A DNA stretch of 64,000 nucleotides from Maribacter hydrothermalis (GTDB taxonomy: Bacteria; Bacteroidota; Bacteroidia; Flavobacteriales; Flavobacteriaceae): assembly GCF_001913155.1 (NCBI RefSeq), contig NZ_CP018760.1:2604001-2668000 (forward strand), in the 5' to 3' direction. Positions within the stretch are counted from its first letter, which is position 1; each line of letters starts with the position of its first letter. This document shows, piece after piece, positions 28,887-38,151 of this stretch. The position numbers and the translations under genes were made by a program. A model generated the notes under the pieces. It worked only from the letters and a program-made list of their open reading frames with translations. It did not search any database and had not been told where the DNA came from.

Positions 28887-29516
28887 ATGAAAAAAACCTT
28901 CGTTCTTGTTGTCTTATTTGTGCTGCCGATAGTTGTCTATTTATTTTTTGCATCTGGAGTTAACAATTTTGGAAAATTAGCAGAGCTGACTAAAAATGTT
29001 ACTGAGTTAAATTTATCTTCGGATATTAAATTCAAAAATAAAATTACGGTGTTAGGCTTTTTGGGTTCAAATGTGGAAACGAGAAAAGGTAATGCTTTTA
29101 ATCTAAATCAGAAAATCTATAAGCGCTTTAGTGAGTTTACGGATTTTCAATTTGTAATGGTCGTGCCTATTGGTACCGAAGAGGAAATTAAAGAAATTAA
29201 AAAGGAACTTTCTTCTTTGTCTGAGGTTGATAAGTGGTATTTTGTCTTTTTAACTCCGGCAGATATAAATGCGCTATTTACTAGTTTAAATACAGATATT
29301 CAATTAGACGAAAATCAGGGAACTTCATATGTTTTTATTATAGATAAGGATTTGAGCCTTCGAGGAAGAACTGATGATGAAGATGAAGGTACTAAATATG
29401 GTTTTAATTCAAATTCTGTTGCCGATTTGAATAATAAGATGATAGATGATGTTAAAATAGTTTTGGCTGAATATCGTTTGGCCTTAAAAAAGAATAATGC
29501 TGATAGATCCAAATAA
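28887..29516 (+). CDS. Membrane-anchored, cysteine-free SCO/thioredoxin-like protein
   Basis: Not assigned to a named family with certainty. The frame could begin at 28818, but the ATG at 28887 (MKKTFVLVVLFVLP) gives a clean signal anchor and 209 residues. The body resembles the SCO fold of the next gene: ITVLGFLGSNVETRKGNAF lines up with the strand and redox loop of SCO, and YVFIIDKDLSLRGRTDDED with its C-terminal strand-turn. However, it contains no cysteine at all and lacks the SCO copper-binding histidine. Its stop codon overlaps the SCO start by one base (TAATG). A role in oxidase copper insertion is inferred only from neighbours and fold. Confidence 0.7.
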   Translation: MKKTFVLVVLFVLPIVVYLFFASGVNNFGKLAELTKNVTELNLSSDIKFKNKITVLGFLGSNVETRKGNAFNLNQKIYKRFSEFTDFQFVMVVPIGTEEEIKEIKKELSSLSEVDKWYFVFLTPADINALFTSLNTDIQLDENQGTSYVFIIDKDLSLRGRTDDEDEGTKYGFNSNSVADLNNKMIDDVKIVLAEYRLALKKNNADRSK

Positions 29517-30241
29517 TGAATAAAAGGTATACGTACATCTGGGTTTCTTTAATAGTTTTAATTTTCGGTATACTGGTTATTCCGAGTATAGTTGACCGGG
29601 TATCTCGGGATACCATTGTAGATAAAGATCGTCATAATGTAGGTAATAAAACTGGTGAGTTAGGGTATATTTTGCTAGATGGAAAGAAGAGAAAAGTACC
29701 CTCTTTTGAATTTATTAATCAAGATAGTATTCTAATAAGCGATAAAGATTATTTAGGAAAAGTATATGTAGTAGATTTCTTTTTTACGAGATGTCCAAGT
29801 ATCTGTCCGGTAATGACAACGAACCTTGTTGATATTCAAAAGAAATTTAAGAATAATAAGGATTTTGGTATTGCTTCCTTTAGTATTACTCCAGATTTTG
29901 ATACTCCCCAAGTATTAAGAGAATATGTAAAAAAGTATAAAATTCAAGGTAGCAATTGGAATTTATTTACGGGAGATAAAGAAGGGGTATATGATTTGGC
30001 AAATGCAGGCTTTAATATTTTTGCAGCTGAAATGCCTGAAGTCCCTGGTGGTTTTGAACACTCTGGATTGTTTGCTTTAGTAGATAAAGAAGGGTATCTA
30101 AGATCTAGAAAAGATGAATTCGGAAATCCAATAGTTTATTACAGGGGAGCAATTTTAGAGAAAGACGGTGAGAATGATCATGGCGAAACGGAAGAGATAG
30201 GTATTTTAAAAGCCGATATTCAAAAATTATTGAAAGAATAA
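29516..30241 (+). CDS. SCO1/SenC family copper chaperone
   Basis: Membrane-anchored thioredoxin-fold protein that delivers copper to, or reduces, the CuA site of oxidase subunit II. It has an N-terminal anchor (about 6-24), the copper motif C93-PSI-C97-P, and the distal ligand His182 in FEHSGLFALVD. Length 241. Placed between a cysteine-free paralogue and DUF420/CxxC membrane proteins, close to the oxidase subunits, which supports a role in oxidase maturation. Confidence 0.94.
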   Translation: MNKRYTYIWVSLIVLIFGILVIPSIVDRVSRDTIVDKDRHNVGNKTGELGYILLDGKKRKVPSFEFINQDSILISDKDYLGKVYVVDFFFTRCPSICPVMTTNLVDIQKKFKNNKDFGIASFSITPDFDTPQVLREYVKKYKIQGSNWNLFTGDKEGVYDLANAGFNIFAAEMPEVPGGFEHSGLFALVDKEGYLRSRKDEFGNPIVYYRGAILEKDGENDHGETEEIGILKADIQKLLKE

Positions 30242-30251
30242 AAATTTACTT

Positions 30252-30785
30252 ATGCAGAGGAACCCAACAGACGAACGTAAATTTAATAGATTAATACTGG
30301 TTGTTTCTATTGTAATTCCAATAGTTGTGGCTGTTCTTTTTGGAGTCAAATTACCAAATGTAGAACCCTTGTCGTTTTTACCCCCAATTTATGCTACGAT
30401 TAATGGTGTTACAGCACTATTGTTATTAGTTGCAGTTTGGGCTATTAAACAAGGCAAAGAGAAACTTCATCAGCAATTAATGACTACCAATATTGTTCTG
30501 TCTTTGCTTTTTTTGATAATGTATATTGCGTATCATATGACTTCAGATTCTACTTCTTACGGAGGTGAGGGTGTAATACGTTATGTATATTATTTTATAT
30601 TAATAACTCATATCATACTTTCAATCGCATTAATACCTTTAGTATTAAGAACGTATGCTATGGCATATTTAAAAAAATTCGAAGATCACAGAGCTTTAGC
30701 CAAATATACATTTCCTGTATGGTTATATGTTGCCGTTACCGGTGTTGTAGTCTATTTAATGATATCTCCTTATTATGTTTACTAA
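30252..30785 (+). CDS. DUF420 membrane protein (CtaM-like oxidase assembly factor)
   Basis: Polytopic protein of 177 residues with five hydrophobic helices. DUF420 members, including CtaM of Firmicutes, are needed for making active heme-copper oxidases. Visible family traits are FLPPIYATINGVTALLLLVA, a helix with conserved HQQLMTTN, AYHMTSDS, and HIILSIALIPLVLRT. It follows the SCO gene by 10 bases and overlaps the next small gene by 11, so it belongs to the same assembly operon. Confidence 0.87.
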   Translation: MQRNPTDERKFNRLILVVSIVIPIVVAVLFGVKLPNVEPLSFLPPIYATINGVTALLLLVAVWAIKQGKEKLHQQLMTTNIVLSLLFLIMYIAYHMTSDSTSYGGEGVIRYVYYFILITHIILSIALIPLVLRTYAMAYLKKFEDHRALAKYTFPVWLYVAVTGVVVYLMISPYYVY

Positions 30786-30993
30786 ACGTGTATTTTTATT
30801 TGCAATAGTGTTACTACTGTTGGCTCCAATAAATGTTGATGCGCAATGTGCTATGTGTAGAGCAGTTTTAGAAAGTGAATCCTCTGGTAAAGCCGCTGAA
30901 GGTATTAATAATGGTATCGTTTATTTAATGGCTGTCCCATATATTTTAGTAGCAGGTTTATTCTATTTTATATACCGAAAAATGCGTGCTTAA
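30775..30993 (+). CDS. Small exported CxxC membrane protein, function unknown
   Basis: Seventy-two residues: a signal peptide (about 1-23, ending VDAQ), immediately a CAMCR motif (Cys24 and Cys27), a short linker, and one membrane helix (about 47-67) ending in a basic tail. The cysteines would sit at the outer surface of the inner membrane. I do not recognise a named family. It overlaps the DUF420 gene by 11 bases and closes the SCO/DUF420 operon, so a thiol or copper role in oxidase assembly is a reasonable inference, not shown. Confidence 0.8.
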   Translation: MFTKRVFLFAIVLLLLAPINVDAQCAMCRAVLESESSGKAAEGINNGIVYLMAVPYILVAGLFYFIYRKMRA

Positions 30994-31103
30994 TTATTTT
31001 TTTTAATTTTTATAAGAATAGTGTAACATTCTTGGGTTTGGTTAGTCTTATAATTGTGTAATACTTGTATTGCATTCATCAATCAAACCAATCAATCAAT
31101 CTT

Positions 31104-32351
31104 ATGTTCGATCTAGAACGTTGGCAAGAAATTTTCGATACTATTCGCAAAAATAAATTGCGCACTTTTTTAACGGGTCTTTCCGTTGCTTCAGGTATTT
31201 TCATTTTAGTTATTTTATTGGGATTTGGGCAAGGCATGCAAAATGGTATTGCCAAGGAGTTTGAGCAAGATGCTGCTACAAGTGTTTGGGTATGGCCCGG
31301 CGTTACTACTATAGAATATAAGGGTATGAACCCAGGTAGACCAATTCAATTACGAAATGAAAACTATGATTTTGTAGCTACCTTATTTGAAGATCAAATA
31401 GAAAATAAATCTCCTAGATTATTTGTTAGAAATACATTTGTTAATTACGGTAATGAGTCGTTAGCATATAATGTACAGGGTGTGTCCTCGCAGTTTCAAT
31501 TTATAGAGAATGAATTTATTACACTAGGTAGATTCCTAAATCAACAAGATGAAGATGCTAAGGCAAAAGTTGCTATCATCAGTAATAAAATAAATAGGGA
31601 AGTCTTTCAAGAGCTTGAGAGCCCCATTGGGGAGTTTTTAGATATATCTGGTATATCATTTAAAATTGTTGGGGTATATGGTGATATTGGCGGGGAACGA
31701 GAAGAAGATAGGATTTATATACCCGTTAGTACTGCACAGCAAGTTTTTAATGGTTCAGACCATCTTAGTAATTTATCTTATACATTACCACCAGTGGAAG
31801 ACTTTGATATGGCAGTAGCCCAATCAATTAAGTTTAAGAACGATATTAAATCTTATTTACAAAAAGCACATACGATTTCTCCAGAAGACACTAGTGCCAT
31901 ACAGGTATACAACCCCATGGAAGAAGCTAAACGATTTTATTCGCTTATGGGTGGTATAAAATTTTTCTTTTGGTTTGTTGGTGTGTGTACCATTATCGCT
32001 GGGATAGTTGGTGTTAGTAATATTATGTTGATAGTTGTTAAAGAAAGAACCCGTGAAATAGGTATAAGAAAAGCATTAGGGGCTAAACCCTGGTCTATAG
32101 TAGGTATGATATTGCATGAGGCAATTTTCATAACTGCCATCGCTGGTTTTAGTGGCCTCATAGTAAGTATGGGGCTGTTAGAGTTAGTTGGTCCACATGT
32201 GGAGGTAGATTATGTACTAAATCCGTCAGTGAATTTTAATGTGGCATTGACGACAGTATTTGTGCTAATTTTCGCAGGAGCAGTTGCTGGGTTTTTCCCT
32301 GCCTGGAGAGCGGCAAAAATTCATGTCATTGAAGCACTAAGGGATGAGTAA
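31104..32351 (+). CDS. MacB-like ABC permease, module 1 type A
   Basis: FtsX/MacB-type permease of 415 residues from the ATG at 31104; an upstream in-frame start at 31065 would add an unlikely extension. One N-terminal helix follows the amphipathic front ERWQEIFDTIRKNKLRTFL; a large periplasmic domain (about 50-280) is followed by three C-terminal helices with the family motif ERTREIGIRKALGAKP. The best match in the window is the type A permease at 35615 (shared KNKLRTFL and a PG-x-TT-x2-YKG segment). It has no ATPase domain of its own and presumably uses the ATPase at 34921. Confidence 0.9.
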   Translation: MFDLERWQEIFDTIRKNKLRTFLTGLSVASGIFILVILLGFGQGMQNGIAKEFEQDAATSVWVWPGVTTIEYKGMNPGRPIQLRNENYDFVATLFEDQIENKSPRLFVRNTFVNYGNESLAYNVQGVSSQFQFIENEFITLGRFLNQQDEDAKAKVAIISNKINREVFQELESPIGEFLDISGISFKIVGVYGDIGGEREEDRIYIPVSTAQQVFNGSDHLSNLSYTLPPVEDFDMAVAQSIKFKNDIKSYLQKAHTISPEDTSAIQVYNPMEEAKRFYSLMGGIKFFFWFVGVCTIIAGIVGVSNIMLIVVKERTREIGIRKALGAKPWSIVGMILHEAIFITAIAGFSGLIVSMGLLELVGPHVEVDYVLNPSVNFNVALTTVFVLIFAGAVAGFFPAWRAAKIHVIEALRDE

Positions 32352-32420
32352 TCAAGAATTTAAAAGTGATACAATAATTGATGGCCATTACATTAATTAA
32401 GTAATTAACAAGAGGTAACC

Positions 32421-33677
32421 ATGTTCAGCAAAGACCGTTGGAAAGAAATCATAGAAGTGTTATCTAGCAATGTGTTTAGAACGCTCGCTACGTCATTTGG
32501 TGTTGGCTGGGGAATTTTTATTTTAATAATCCTACTTGCTGCGGGTAAGGGAATGGAAAATGGCATTAGGGCAGATTTTGGTGATATTGCCACCAACACC
32601 ATGTTTATGTGGTCAAGAAATACAACAATGCCTTATAAAGGTTTGCCAAAAGGAAGGCGTTTTAGTTTTAAGTTAGAAGATGTACAAGCAATTAACGACA
32701 ATGTACCAAATCTAAGATTTATCTCTCCTAGGAATCAGTTAGGAGGTTTTAGGGGCAGTAATAACGTTGTTCGAGGTCTAAAAACAGGTGCCTTTAATGT
32801 ATATGGGGACTACCCTCAAATTATTAGACAAGAACCCATGACTATTACTTCGGGTAGGTTTCTTAATCAGAATGATATTGAGGATAAAAGAAAAATTGCA
32901 GTAATAGGTGAGGGAGTGCGAAACGAACTTTACGATATGGGTGAAAAAGTATTAGGTACATATATAAAGATACAAGGCGTAAATTTTATGGTGGTTGGTA
33001 CCTATCAAAAGAAAAGTGACGGTGGAGGTGAAGAAGGGCAAAAGGAAATATTTGTTCCGTTTACCGCTTTTTCACAAGCATTTAATATGGGCAATGATGT
33101 GGGTTGGATGGCAATTACCGCAAATGACGGCAGTTCAATATCTAACTTAAAAGAGAAAATTGTGGGAGTGGTAAAGGAAAATAGAAAAATACATCCAGAT
33201 GATAAACGTGCTGTAGGTTATTTTGATTTGTATGAGCAATTTAATAGAGTGGAGAGCTTGTTTGGTGCCTTAAGATGGGTAGCTTATTTTGTGGGGGTGT
33301 TGGTGCTATTATCAGGTATAATAGGAGTAAGTAATATTATGCTCATTGTCATAAAAGAAAGAACTAAAGAAATAGGAATTAGACGAGCTTTAGGAGAAGC
33401 GCCTTGGTCTATAAAGAAACAAATTTTAATGGAATCTATATTTCTTACCATTATATCTGGTATGGTGGGTATTATTTTCGGGGCGGCTTTTATATATGGC
33501 GTTAATGCTGTGCTAGACTCCATAGGGCCGGTGGATATGTTTGTTAATCCAAGTGTAAGTTTAGGTGTGGTTGTTAGTGCTTTGGTCATTTTAATATTCT
33601 CAGGATTATTAGCTGGCTTCATACCTGCCCAAAGTGCTATTAAAATAAGACCAATTGAAGCGTTGAGAACAGAATAA
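32421..33677 (+). CDS. MacB-like ABC permease, module 1 type B
   Basis: Second permease of the locus, 418 residues, with the same layout: amphipathic start FSKDRWKEIIEVLSSNVFRT, helix 1 with GVGWGIFILIILL, periplasmic MacB_PCD-like domain, and three C-terminal helices carrying ERTKEIGIRRALGEAP. It shares GIFI and MPYxGxxxGR elements with the permease at 36846, so these two form a type B pair. It is 69 bases after the type A permease and 34 before the adaptor; probably a heterodimer partner of the type A protein. Confidence 0.9.
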   Translation: MFSKDRWKEIIEVLSSNVFRTLATSFGVGWGIFILIILLAAGKGMENGIRADFGDIATNTMFMWSRNTTMPYKGLPKGRRFSFKLEDVQAINDNVPNLRFISPRNQLGGFRGSNNVVRGLKTGAFNVYGDYPQIIRQEPMTITSGRFLNQNDIEDKRKIAVIGEGVRNELYDMGEKVLGTYIKIQGVNFMVVGTYQKKSDGGGEEGQKEIFVPFTAFSQAFNMGNDVGWMAITANDGSSISNLKEKIVGVVKENRKIHPDDKRAVGYFDLYEQFNRVESLFGALRWVAYFVGVLVLLSGIIGVSNIMLIVIKERTKEIGIRRALGEAPWSIKKQILMESIFLTIISGMVGIIFGAAFIYGVNAVLDSIGPVDMFVNPSVSLGVVVSALVILIFSGLLAGFIPAQSAIKIRPIEALRTE

Positions 33678-33711
33678 AATTATCACTAAGAAAATATAAT
33701 CAATCAAAAAA

Positions 33712-34827
33712 ATGAAAAAGTCAACCACAATTGTTATCCTTCTAATTATAGTTTTAGCGTTCGGTGGATCTATGTATTATTTATATCAAAAAAATGCACA
33801 AGACCCTGTAGTGTATTTAACAGAAGAACCAACCAAACAGACCATTATTAAAAAAACTATGGCGACTGGTAGTATTTTACCTTTAGAAGAAGTTTTGATA
33901 AAACCGAATATATCTGGAGTAATAGAAGAAATTTTTGTCGAAGGTGGTGATTACGTTAAATCTGGGGATTTATTATGTACTTTAAAAGTAGTTCCTAATT
34001 TAAGTGCTTTAAACGATGCTAGAAATACTATTGACGAAGCTAAAATTAATTTAGATGACCAATTAAGAAATCTTGGACGTCAGAAAGGATTGTTTGATAA
34101 AGGGGTTATTTCGAAAGTGGATTTAGAACGTGCTCAATTTACCTATGACCAGTCAAAACAATCGTACGCAGCAGCTAATAAAAGGTACGATATTGTTAAG
34201 ACAGGAACTACCTCTGGCTATGGTAATGCCGCAAATACCCAAATTAGGGCAACTGTTAGTGGTATGGTTTTAGAAGTTCCGGTAGAGGTGGGTAATCAAG
34301 TAATTGAAAGTAACAACTTCAATGAAGGAACAACAATTGCCGCTATAGCTGATGTCGATAAAATGATATTTGAAGGCAAAGTTGATGAGTCCGAAGTTGG
34401 TAAAATAAAAGAAAATCTGCCATTGGAGATTACGATTGGGGCAATTGAAAATAAAGTTTTTGATGCAGTTTTAGATTATATAGCGCCAAAAGGAAATGAA
34501 GAAAATGGGGCAATACAATTCGAAATTAAAGGAACGCTTAAGAAACAAGATACCGTATTTATAAGAGCAGGTTTAAGTGCCAATGCATCTATAATATTAG
34601 CGAGGGCAGACAGTGTTTTGGCAGTAAAGGAAGCATTAATACAGTTCGATGATAAAACTAAAAAACCTTTTGTAGAAATACAAAAAGGTGAACAACAGTT
34701 TGAAAGAAGAGATATAGAACTAGGTATAAGTGATGGCATTTTCGTTCAAGTAAATTCTGGAATTCAGGAAGGTGACAAAATAAAAGTTTGGAATGAGGTT
34801 AAGCCAGATGAATTGGCGGAAAATTAA
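33712..34827 (+). CDS. Periplasmic adaptor (MacA/HlyD-like), module 1
   Basis: Membrane fusion protein that bridges an inner-membrane permease and an outer-membrane TolC channel. It has 371 residues: an N-terminal anchor (about 5-23), a first biotinyl-lipoyl-like half (PNISGVIEEIFVEGGDYVKSG), a coiled-coil hairpin (about 100-165), the second lipoyl half (IRATVSGMVLEVPVEVGNQV), then beta-barrel and membrane-proximal domains. It is strongly similar to the adaptor at 38152 (shared MIFEGKVDE, SNNFN-GTTIA and IRATV-G elements). Confidence 0.92.
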   Translation: MKKSTTIVILLIIVLAFGGSMYYLYQKNAQDPVVYLTEEPTKQTIIKKTMATGSILPLEEVLIKPNISGVIEEIFVEGGDYVKSGDLLCTLKVVPNLSALNDARNTIDEAKINLDDQLRNLGRQKGLFDKGVISKVDLERAQFTYDQSKQSYAAANKRYDIVKTGTTSGYGNAANTQIRATVSGMVLEVPVEVGNQVIESNNFNEGTTIAAIADVDKMIFEGKVDESEVGKIKENLPLEITIGAIENKVFDAVLDYIAPKGNEENGAIQFEIKGTLKKQDTVFIRAGLSANASIILARADSVLAVKEALIQFDDKTKKPFVEIQKGEQQFERRDIELGISDGIFVQVNSGIQEGDKIKVWNEVKPDELAEN

Positions 34828-34920
34828 TTAATAAAAAATTTATAAATAGATGTAACAATTTAACCACTAGTTAGTCTAATCCATAGACAGTGCAAAAGAT
34901 TGTTCTAAATAACAACCAAC

Positions 34921-35622
34921 ATGATTCAAATTAAAGATCTTCACAAGTCCTATAAAATGGGCAAAAATTCACTTCACGTACTTAAAGGAATAAATTTTAA
35001 TGTGGAAGAAGGTGAATTGGTAGCTATCATGGGTTCTTCCGGTTCTGGGAAATCCACTTTATTGAATATTCTAGGTATGTTAGATGAATTAGATGAAGGA
35101 ACTTACACTTTAGACGGAGTTGCTATTAAGAACTTAAATGAAACTAAGGCAGCACAATACCGTAATAAATTTTTAGGGTTCATTTTCCAGTCTTTTAATT
35201 TAATAAATTATAAAAGTGCGGCAGAAAATGTTGCGTTGCCCTTATACTATCAGAAAGTAGCAAGAAAAGAACGTCAAGAAAAAGCTTTAAAATATTTAAC
35301 TCAAGTAGGGTTGAAAGAGTGGGCCAATCATTTGCCAAGTGAGCTTTCTGGGGGGCAAAAACAACGTGTAGCCATTGCAAGGGCTATGGCAGCAGAACCA
35401 AAGGTGCTTTTAGCAGATGAGCCAACGGGTGCTTTAGATAGTAAAACTTCTTACGAGGTTATGGATCTTATTCAAAAGATTAATGACCAAGGGAATACGA
35501 TATTAATAGTTACCCATGAGCCGGATATTGCAGATATGTGCAAACGAATAGTGCATTTAAAAGATGGCATTATATTGGAGGACAAGAAAATTGAACAAGT
35601 AAGGGCTTCGCAATATGTTTAG
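34921..35622 (+). CDS. MacB/LolD-type ABC ATPase
   Basis: Nucleotide-binding subunit, 233 residues. Walker A G38-SSGSGKST-46, signature LSGGQKQR at 142-149, Walker B VLLADE at 162-167 with PTGALDS following, H-loop in VTHEPDI. This is the MacB/LolD/FtsE class that powers mechanotransmission rather than substrate passage through the membrane. It is the only ATPase in an eight-gene locus with four permeases and overlaps the third permease gene by 8 bases, so it probably serves both modules. Confidence 0.95.
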   Translation: MIQIKDLHKSYKMGKNSLHVLKGINFNVEEGELVAIMGSSGSGKSTLLNILGMLDELDEGTYTLDGVAIKNLNETKAAQYRNKFLGFIFQSFNLINYKSAAENVALPLYYQKVARKERQEKALKYLTQVGLKEWANHLPSELSGGQKQRVAIARAMAAEPKVLLADEPTGALDSKTSYEVMDLIQKINDQGNTILIVTHEPDIADMCKRIVHLKDGIILEDKKIEQVRASQYV

Positions 35623-36844
35623 TAGAGATAATTGGAGAGAAATATTTCAAACCATACAGAAAAATAAGCTTAGAACTTTTTTATCTGGGTTTACTGTGGC
35701 TTTGGGAATTTTAATTTTTGTCGTTTTATTTGGTTTTGGTAATGGCCTAATAAACACATTTCAATTATTTTTTGAAGATGATGCTCAAAATATTATCACT
35801 TTTTTTCCTGGGCAAACTACAAAGCCATATAAAGGCTATAAATCTGGTCGGCAAATAGAATTCGATAAATCTGATTTAGCTGATATTGAAAAAGATTTTC
35901 CTTTATTTTTAGAATATGTTACCCCAAGAATTAGTAGGTCTTACTTAACAAAGTATAAGAACGAATCTAATAATTATTCTACTAGAGGGGTTGCCCCTTC
36001 ACATCAATTTGCTGAGAAAACCATTATAATGAAAGGTAGGTATCTAGACAAATTAGATATTCTTAAGAAAACCAAAACCGCTGTAATAGGTAGGTTGGTG
36101 GAAAGGGATTTATTTGGTCAGGAAGATGCAATTGGTAATTACATAGATGTTGGTGGTAGTGTATTTAAAGTTGTAGGAGTTTACCAAGATGATGGAGGTG
36201 ATGATGAAGAGAGGAGAATTTATGTGCCTTATACAACCTTACAGTTAATAGAAAAAAATACGGATAAGGTAGACCAAATAATTGTGGCATTTAAACCAGA
36301 ATTAGGGTATACCGGCGCAATCGCTTTAGAAAAAAGTCTTTCTACTTTTTTTAAAGAGAAAAAGTATATAAACCCTAACGACCAAAATGGTATATATATA
36401 CGAAACGTTGCAGAGGGTTTAAAACAGACACAGCAATTGGCAAGGGTTCTACAATTGATCGTTTCTTTTGTAGCTTTTGGGACAATTATTGCGGGAATTA
36501 TTGGGATAAGTAATATTATGGTTTTTGTGGTTAAAGAAAGAACCAAGGAATTAGGAATAAGAAAGGCGCTCGGGGCTACTCCCAAATCTGTAATTGGGAC
36601 CATACTTCTAGAATCTATATTTATTACTACAATATCGGGTATTTTAGGAATGTTGATTGGGATTGCAATTTTAAGCTCCCTAGATAAAACTCTAGAAGAT
36701 TTCTTTATTACTAACCCTTATATAGATATGCCAGTAGCAATTTTTGCAACTGTTGTACTAATTATTTTTGGCGGCGTTGCAGGATATATTCCGGCGAAGA
36801 GAGCCGCACGTATTAAACCTATTGTAGCACTAAGAGACGAATAA
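35615..36844 (+). CDS. MacB-like ABC permease, module 2 type A
   Basis: Permease of 409 residues, start overlapping the end of the ATPase gene by 8 bases. The front FSRDNWREIFQTIQKNKLRTFL and helix 1 FTVALGILIFVVLF match the type A permease at 31104. A periplasmic domain with FFPGQTTKPYKGYKSGRQIE precedes three C-terminal helices with ERTKELGIRKALGATP. Only 1 base separates it from the type B permease that follows. Confidence 0.9.
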   Translation: MFSRDNWREIFQTIQKNKLRTFLSGFTVALGILIFVVLFGFGNGLINTFQLFFEDDAQNIITFFPGQTTKPYKGYKSGRQIEFDKSDLADIEKDFPLFLEYVTPRISRSYLTKYKNESNNYSTRGVAPSHQFAEKTIIMKGRYLDKLDILKKTKTAVIGRLVERDLFGQEDAIGNYIDVGGSVFKVVGVYQDDGGDDEERRIYVPYTTLQLIEKNTDKVDQIIVAFKPELGYTGAIALEKSLSTFFKEKKYINPNDQNGIYIRNVAEGLKQTQQLARVLQLIVSFVAFGTIIAGIIGISNIMVFVVKERTKELGIRKALGATPKSVIGTILLESIFITTISGILGMLIGIAILSSLDKTLEDFFITNPYIDMPVAIFATVVLIIFGGVAGYIPAKRAARIKPIVALRDE

Positions 36845-36845
36845 T

Positions 36846-38108
36846 ATGGGATTTTTATTTGATAGAAATACATGGCAAGAGATTTTTGGTTCCATCAGTA
36901 AGAATAGAACTAGAACAATCATTACCATTATAGGTGTTCTTTGGGGAATATTTATATATATAGCGCTATCTGGTGCTGCTAAAGGTTTGGATAATGGTTT
37001 TGATAAGGTTTTTAAAACTGTAGCAATAAATAGCATGTTCGTTTGGGCCCAAAGTACTAGCATGCCTTATGACGGATTTAAAACAGGTAGACCGCTTCAA
37101 TTAAAATTAGAAGATGTTAAGACCATTCAAAATAGAATACCAGAAGTTCAATATATAGCACCAAGAATTACTCAAGGAGATTTTGGTTCTGAACCTGTTT
37201 ATACCGTTCGTGGACAAAAATTTGGTAACTATATATTAAATGGAGATTATCCTATTTACACTAAAATATCTACCAAGAAAATTTATGATGGAGGGCGTTT
37301 TATTAACCAAGAAGATATTGACCAAGCTAGAAAAGTAATTGTTATTGGCGAACGTGTAGAGCAAGAACTTTATAATAAAGATGAAGACCCAGTTGGTACT
37401 TGGATTAGAGTTGGTAGCGTTTATTTTCAAGTAATTGGGGTTCATAAACTTGCGCAAGGTGTAAGTTTTGATTCTGATACCGCTATGTTTATACCTTTTA
37501 CAACCTATCAAAAATTGTATAATTCTGGTGATAATATTGGTTATATGTGTATTGCCGCTTATGATGATGTAGATGTTGTACAGGTTGAAAAAGATATTAA
37601 AACTTTGCTTAGGAATATTCATAGGGTTGACCCTAAGGACGAGCGTGCATTTGGTTCGTTTAATTTAGGAGAAGCATTTTCTAAAACTATGGGTTTTGCG
37701 GACGGACTAACATTTATGTCACTAGTAGTAGGTATTGCTACAATATTGGCCGGCGTTATTGGTATTGGTAATATTTTACTTATTTCAGTAAAAGAGCGTA
37801 CCAAGGAATTAGGGGTAAGAAGAGCTTTAGGGGCAACTCCGGCCGAAGTTAGAAATCAAATTGTAATGGAGTCAGTTTTTTTAACGCTTATTGCCGGTAT
37901 TTTAGGTATCATATTAGGCGCTGGAGTTTTGGCGCTCATAAATTCGTTTACTAAGGATATAGATTTTCCGTACACCAACCCAACAGTTCCAATACCTTAT
38001 GTTATTGGAGCATTAATAATTATGGTTGTATTAGGAACGCTAATTGGATTAATCCCTGCACAAAGAGCAGTCAGCATACGACCTATAGAAGCTTTAAGAG
38101 AAGAATAA
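36846..38108 (+). CDS. MacB-like ABC permease, module 2 type B
   Basis: Permease of 420 residues. The front FDRNTWQEIFGSISKNRTRT and helix 1 IIGVLWGIFIYIAL resemble the type B permease at 32421, as does VWAQSTSMPYDGFKTGRP in the periplasmic domain. The C-terminal trio of helices carries ERTKELGVRRALGATP and ends PIEALREE. It starts 1 base after the type A partner and is followed by the second adaptor after 43 bases. Confidence 0.9.
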   Translation: MGFLFDRNTWQEIFGSISKNRTRTIITIIGVLWGIFIYIALSGAAKGLDNGFDKVFKTVAINSMFVWAQSTSMPYDGFKTGRPLQLKLEDVKTIQNRIPEVQYIAPRITQGDFGSEPVYTVRGQKFGNYILNGDYPIYTKISTKKIYDGGRFINQEDIDQARKVIVIGERVEQELYNKDEDPVGTWIRVGSVYFQVIGVHKLAQGVSFDSDTAMFIPFTTYQKLYNSGDNIGYMCIAAYDDVDVVQVEKDIKTLLRNIHRVDPKDERAFGSFNLGEAFSKTMGFADGLTFMSLVVGIATILAGVIGIGNILLISVKERTKELGVRRALGATPAEVRNQIVMESVFLTLIAGILGIILGAGVLALINSFTKDIDFPYTNPTVPIPYVIGALIIMVVLGTLIGLIPAQRAVSIRPIEALREE

Positions 38109-38151
38109 GTAAGAATAATAACCAAATATTAAACGATAAACAACTATTAAA

